Source: Fragilaria radians
Lineage: Eukaryota > Bacillariophyta > Fragilariophyceae > Fragilariales > Fragilariaceae
Length of the DNA stretch: 12,433 bases
Direction of reading: 5' to 3'
Assembly (NCBI GenBank): GCA_900642245.1
Contig: CAAAJI010001189.1
Coordinates: 1-12,433 of the forward strand
Part shown: piece after piece, positions 8,710-12,433 of the stretch
Layout: each line of letters opens with the position of its first letter
Position numbering within the stretch: position 1 is the stretch's first letter
Notes under the pieces: generated by a model
Seen by the model: only the letters and a program-made list of their open reading frames with translations
Told to the model about the DNA's origin: nothing
Databases searched by the model: none
Translations under genes and position numbers: made by a program

Positions 8710-8850
8710 GGCCGTTGCTTCCCCTTAACCCTTGTGCGTTTTGTCAGTACATTAGTACTCGAGAAAGTGATCGAGTACGAGTACAGAGTTTCGACGAAAA
8801 TCAATAGGGATACAACTCAATCAAACGGCACCTGATTTAAATATTGGGGG
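8710..8850 (+). repeat. Core repeat copy 4 with perfect hairpin
   Basis: This is a full-length core. It contains CCCCTTAACCCTTGTGCG, then GTACTCGA (8755-8762), an 8-base spacer GAAAGTGA and TCGAGTAC (8771-8778), a perfect inverted repeat. The right half GAAAATCAATAGGGATACAA and the end ATTTAAATATTGG follow. Confidence 0.8.
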
Positions 8851-9627
8851 CCCCAACTCACGATAAACAAAGAAAGTTGTTGAGACTATAAGTGGTAAAC
8901 TTAAGAATATTTAACGCAATTGTCATTCAAATGCTACTGAAATGTGGATAGATCTAATTGCAGTAGTCATCTGCAACTAAATGAAATTCCTTCAAAACAA
9001 TGAAAAAACAAATAACACTATTCCATAAAATTGAGGAAAAAACACTTTTGTGCGTCTTAATCTTAAGTCTAATAATAACTGGCTTAAAAGGCATTAATCA
9101 CATGGATCACTTACATTGTTGTATGTTTGGGATGATTCTTATTGTATAAATCCTACATTTGCCTCATTTTTTGAACTGTCAAACAAATAAAGAATAAATT
9201 TTATAAAGTTAACAAAACGACAATATTGACTTTGTACCAACAGCTTTATTTTGATTTTTTCACCGACAATCTTTGACGTTCCAATAAAAGCAGCACCAAT
9301 GACTTCTTCAACGATAGCGCAAGAAAATGCTAAAATATGTCTTTAAACCATAACTTTAAAAGAAAAAATGAAATTGCTACCTTTACACCTTCCTACTGTC
9401 AATGCAATATCAATGGTATAATTTACGTAAAGTTCTGTGATATTGAGTGCAACTGTAGTTACCACAAACATGTTAGATCAAGTAGTAAATATGTTCGTAA
9501 ATAACAATCATAAACAACTTTGACATACTGGAAATGTAAAATTCAAAGATACATTCTCATTTAACTCTGCGGAGCAAAGCAAGCACCAACTACTAGTCTA
9601 CACTAGAAAAGTTTCACATCCTATCTT

Positions 9628-9758
9628 GGCCGGTGTTACCCCATAACCCCTGTGCGTGTTGGTACTATAATAATACTCAAGAAAGTGATCGAGTACGAGT
9701 AGGTGAACGACTAAAATCACTAGGGATGCAGCTAATTCAAACGATACTTGATTTAGAA
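9628..9758 (+). repeat. Core repeat copy 5
   Basis: It reads GGCCGGTGTTACCCCATAAC through GAAAGTGATCGAGTACGAGT and GACTAAAATCACTAGGGATG. The left hairpin arm is degraded (ATACTCAA), so pairing is weaker than in copy 4. It is preceded by the tail block and GTTTCACATCC, as are copies 4 and 6. Confidence 0.75.
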
Positions 9759-9763
9759 TAATA

Positions 9764-9893
9764 CTTTCATCCAGAATAATAAACTAGAATGTTGTCGAGA
9801 CTTTCAATTGTAACCTGTAGAAGATTTAATGCAATTCTCATTTTAATTCCATCCTGCTTTCATCCAGAATTATAAACTAGAATGTTGTCGAGA
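9764..9893 (+). repeat. 37-bp direct repeat pair
   Basis: CTTTCATCCAGAATAATAAA followed by CTAGAATGTTGTCGAGA occurs at 9764-9800 and again at 9857-9893 with one mismatch, 93 bp apart. It marks a local duplication at the junction of two long repeat units. Confidence 0.85.
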
Positions 9894-10145
9894 TACCAAC
9901 ATCATGTTAGGTGAAGTAATAAAACAATTTGTCATTCATTAAATTGCATGAATTGTAAACTCTACGTTCATAAAAGGCAATCATGAAAATCCATGTCATT
10001 ACTGTTGTTGAAAATTTATCCATGGAAATTAAAAGATACACTCTTCTGAATTGTAAATTTTGATCTTTTGAAAAATAATTAAACTTGCGTACCAAATCAA
10101 TCGCCAAGTACTAGTCTTACTACTAAACAAGTGTCACATCCGATC

Positions 10146-10240
10146 TGGCCGGTGCTGCCCCGTAACCCTTGTGCGTTTTGTTAGAAAATAATACTCGAGA
10201 AAGTGATCGAGTACAAGTACAGCGTTTACAGAGTTAGGGA
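10146..10240 (+). repeat. Core repeat copy 6 (truncated)
   Basis: It begins GGCCGGTGCTGCCCCGTAAC, continues through ATACTCGAGAAAGTGATCGA and GTACAAGTACAG, then loses similarity before the GATAAAGCTAATTC part. A fourth tail block follows at 10310-10339. Confidence 0.7.
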
Positions 10241-10355
10241 CTAATTCTTGCTGGAAATGTATTAAGCAGAAATTTAAAGATATATTCTCTTTTGTAAAAT
10301 AGTTAACTCTGCGGAGCGAAGCAAGCACCAACTACTAGTTCACCTTACAAAATAA

Positions 10356-11035
10356 ATAAAAGATGACGAATTGCTGGCTCTTGCTTAGCTACATAGAATT
10401 AGTGATACGCATCGGCGATATCAATTCTTTCAAGGAGATGTTAGTATTTCACTCCATATTCATCAAAAATAAAGCCAGCAAGACATTCTATCTTATATTT
10501 TCAGCGTAGGATGTGATCAGTATATGCAGGAGTGGATATCAAAGCAATGATCTAGCAATATACAGGCATGACCGCTTCACAGTGTTTCCTTGTTTGATCA
10601 TAATTGCATTTTCCTGATGTTAGGTCAAACGGCTTACACGATCCATCTATATTATCTTTATATTCCATCAATTTATCTCAATATTTGTATTGTTCACATA
10701 GCTGGTGAGCATTGATATCCTTTCAGCTTTTCATGACTTCATCCAGCTTGCAGCTTCAAAAATTTAGTCTTCTAGAATTATACGTATGTCGAATACTATC
10801 CGTATCTTATTTGACAACATCCTACAACAACTTTATGGATAATTATTATTCATTACAAAAAACCTATTGATGCAGTTATATTACACCTAACTAAAGATTG
10901 CGATGATAGAAATATAGACTCAAGCAAAAGAGACATTCAGACCCATTAGGAGTTTAGGCATTCCAAAGTGTGCTCCCTAACTAGAAGATAGAACTTAATT
11001 GGTGACAAATAAAGTCTAGGTAAATATCTGAGAAT
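10356..11035. other. AT-rich stretch without a recognisable gene
   Basis: No long frame, known motif, RNA gene or copy of the upstream repeats was recognised on either strand. Confidence 0.4.
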
Positions 11036-12433
11036 TCAGATTCCGTTTTCATTCCTGCAACAAACAGCGTTTTGGATGTCACACAAAAAGACCTGTGCAT
11101 AATTATAAACTTCAATCGACTTTTTGCTATAATTAAAGGTTTCTGCAGCCATAACTTGATTTAACCTTTTGTGCCTAAACATTTGAGAACGACAATTTAG
11201 CTGGCGCCACATAGGTCAATTAACTTGGCTAAGTAAAGTATGGCGACAATCTTTCGTAGTCTATTTTTTCAGGAGGGCCCTTAGTATTGAAACGGCTTCT
11301 GAAGGGACTATGTGATTATCACAAGCTTTGCGCATTTTAACTGTATGAAATTAGATGTCCACAGGTTTCCCTTCTATGGCATTCCCATGATTGTCGGATG
11401 GGTCAAAGAAAAACAGTTGAGCAGTATCTCCTGCAGGTGGTTAACATGGACATTAGAATTTGAATTTGACATATAAGTTAAACTTGAAGGTTTAAGAGTA
11501 CGGTAAGGGATTCACTTTCATTTTGCATCACCATCTGTTGAGTTCCCCCATGTCAATAACATGTGGAATCAATTGTGACTCCAAATTCTCTGAACAGGAA
11601 CTCTTAGATTAGGGAATGGTCTGACGTTTCATTATAAAGGCATTCATGTACCACTTCTGATATTTCCCCTTTTGTTGCATCTTCGACATCAGGCATTGAT
11701 TTGGGATGTTGATGTTGATATTGCTGGTAACTTGTTCATGGATTTTACCTATATCCTTGCGTGTGTAGCAAAAGACTTCTTATTCTTGTCACATCGATGT
11801 TGTTGACGTTTCCTCTCATCATCTAAGCCTTTAAAGAAAGAGTAATCCAGATTTTCGGTGGTATTTGTCCCAGTTTGAATACATTATTTTTTTGAAGGTG
11901 GCAAGGTATCTGAACCAGCTGAATCTTTAAATAGCAACTCATTAATTTATGAAATTACATATTTAACCGTGATTTGCTTAGGACTAAAGGACAATTAGTT
12001 CGTATTATGTATCTGGCATGCAGCCATATCCTTATTCTGCTGGTCATGTCGGATAGTGTGTGATCTAAGTAAATTGAATATTTAAGTAAACAACTTTTCA
12101 CCAACTAATTCTTCAAAACCAGTCCAATATTCTGAGCATTTTGGAAAAAAGGATGTCATTATTCCACATCATTTTTCCAGGTAGAACAAGCTAAGAGAAT
12201 GCATCTACATATTCTTGAATCCATTTAACCAATCTGCACTTACGTTTTGATGAAAAGGCGTATTGATGACGTTTTCAAGCTTCTTGATCCTGCCGTTTTA
12301 TTCCATCTGCTTCATACTGTTGAGCAAACTGGCACCATGACCGGATACCATGTTGCCTGCTACTATTCTCCACGAGGATTCCATGTCTGACATACCATTG
12401 AAATAAATTTGTTAAGATAACACCTAACACTAC
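11036..12433 (-). pseudogene. Decayed coding remnant, family not recognised
   Basis: Several protein-like stretches lie on the minus strand. From the window edge, 12433-12113 stays in one frame for 107 codons with only two internal stops (12277 and 12193). It reads LTNLFQWYVRHGILVEN, RSWCQFAQQYEADGIKRQ and KRKCRLVKWIQEYVDAF. Then come 11928-11749 (one internal stop; LDYSFFKGLDDERKRQQHRC), 11696-11553 (MPDVEDATKGEISEVVHECL, stop, EFLFREFGVTID), 11434-11261 (FFFDPSDNHGNAIEGKPVDI, stop, NHIVPSEAVSILRALLKK) and 11212-11036 (58 codons; NYAQVFLCDIQNAV). The composition looks like protein rather than random AT-rich translation, and all pieces lie on one strand. I recognise no family. It may be an old transposon or a dead host gene, possibly with introns, continuing beyond the window. 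Chance open frames cannot be excluded for the shorter pieces. Confidence 0.35.

Larger units (their letters stand above)
8290..10355 (+). repeat. Region of diverged long repeat units
   Basis: Several blocks recur in the same order. They are GTTAGGTCAAGTAGTAAA-like (8474, 9472, 9905), GTTCATAAAAGGCAATCAT (8532, 9967), the tail TGCGGAGCAAAGCAAGCACC plus AACTACTAGT (8649-8678, 9568-9597, 10086-10115, 10310-10339), the 140-bp core (8710, 9628, 10146), and a trailing GTTGTCGAGAC...TTTAATGCAATT block (8878, 9791). AAAGGCATTAATC at about 8317 also recurs at about 9087. Spacings between tails (roughly 919, 518 and 224 bp) are irregular, so units have lost or gained pieces. It could be a degenerate tandem array or several insertions of a non-autonomous element; no coding capacity is seen. 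Short frames read inside these units are repeat translations, not genes. Confidence 0.7.

Noticed and set aside
8719..8740. CCCCTTAACCC resembling telomeric CCCTAA repeats
   Set aside because: It occurs once per core copy and is not tandem at the hexamer scale, so it is not an interstitial telomere.
8470..10331. Three similar minus-strand frames (8470-8670, 9907-10107, 10134-10331)
   Set aside because: Their resemblance to each other comes from the long DNA repeats. They are poorly conserved as protein and start within repeat edges.
7241..10355. CRISPR-like array
   Set aside because: The repeats are long, diverged and irregularly spaced, two are directly abutting, and the context is eukaryotic.

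Overview
The window looks like nuclear DNA of a eukaryotic alga, most likely a diatom or related stramenopile. This is an inference. It rests on one spliced membrane desaturase gene with a 95-bp GT-AG intron, on Copia remnants that resemble the diatom (CoDi-like) lineages I know, and on long AT-rich gene-poor stretches. There are no bacterial-style operons, ribosome binding sites or tRNA/rRNA genes. The one gene that looks intact is a fatty acid desaturase on the minus strand (5630-6993, two exons, 422 aa), with the three histidine boxes HHTCH, HNNRHH and HTEHH. Its substrate cannot be read from the sequence.

Left part (1-4828): transposon debris. A decayed hAT transposase end lies at about 416-1088 (+). 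Next comes a truncated Copia LTR (1354-1461, +). It is joined directly to a Copia gag pseudogene on the opposite strand (1462-2358, -), which has its own putative LTR at 2389-2669 (-). At 2669/2670 this second element abuts the reverse transcriptase and RNase H half of a plus-strand Copia pol (2675-4528), broken by several frameshifts and stops, followed by its 3' LTR (4555-about 4828). The simplest reading is two Copia elements of opposite orientation, nested or rearranged, and both dead.

Middle (4829-7240): a decayed gamma-carbonic anhydrase gene (about 4941-5336, +) keeps one reading frame but carries several in-frame stops. The desaturase follows, convergent to it.

Right part (7241-12433): from roughly 250 bp upstream of the desaturase start there is about 3.1 kb of a diverged repeat family. 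Its roughly 140-bp core carries a short GTACTCGA/TCGAGTAC hairpin. Two cores are an almost identical 139-bp tandem pair, and others are scattered to 10240 inside longer units of several hundred bp. The last 1.4 kb (11036-12433) shows protein-like stretches on the minus strand, interrupted by stops, that I cannot assign to a family. No genes work together here beyond the single desaturase; the rest is relics, repeats and AT-rich spacer.
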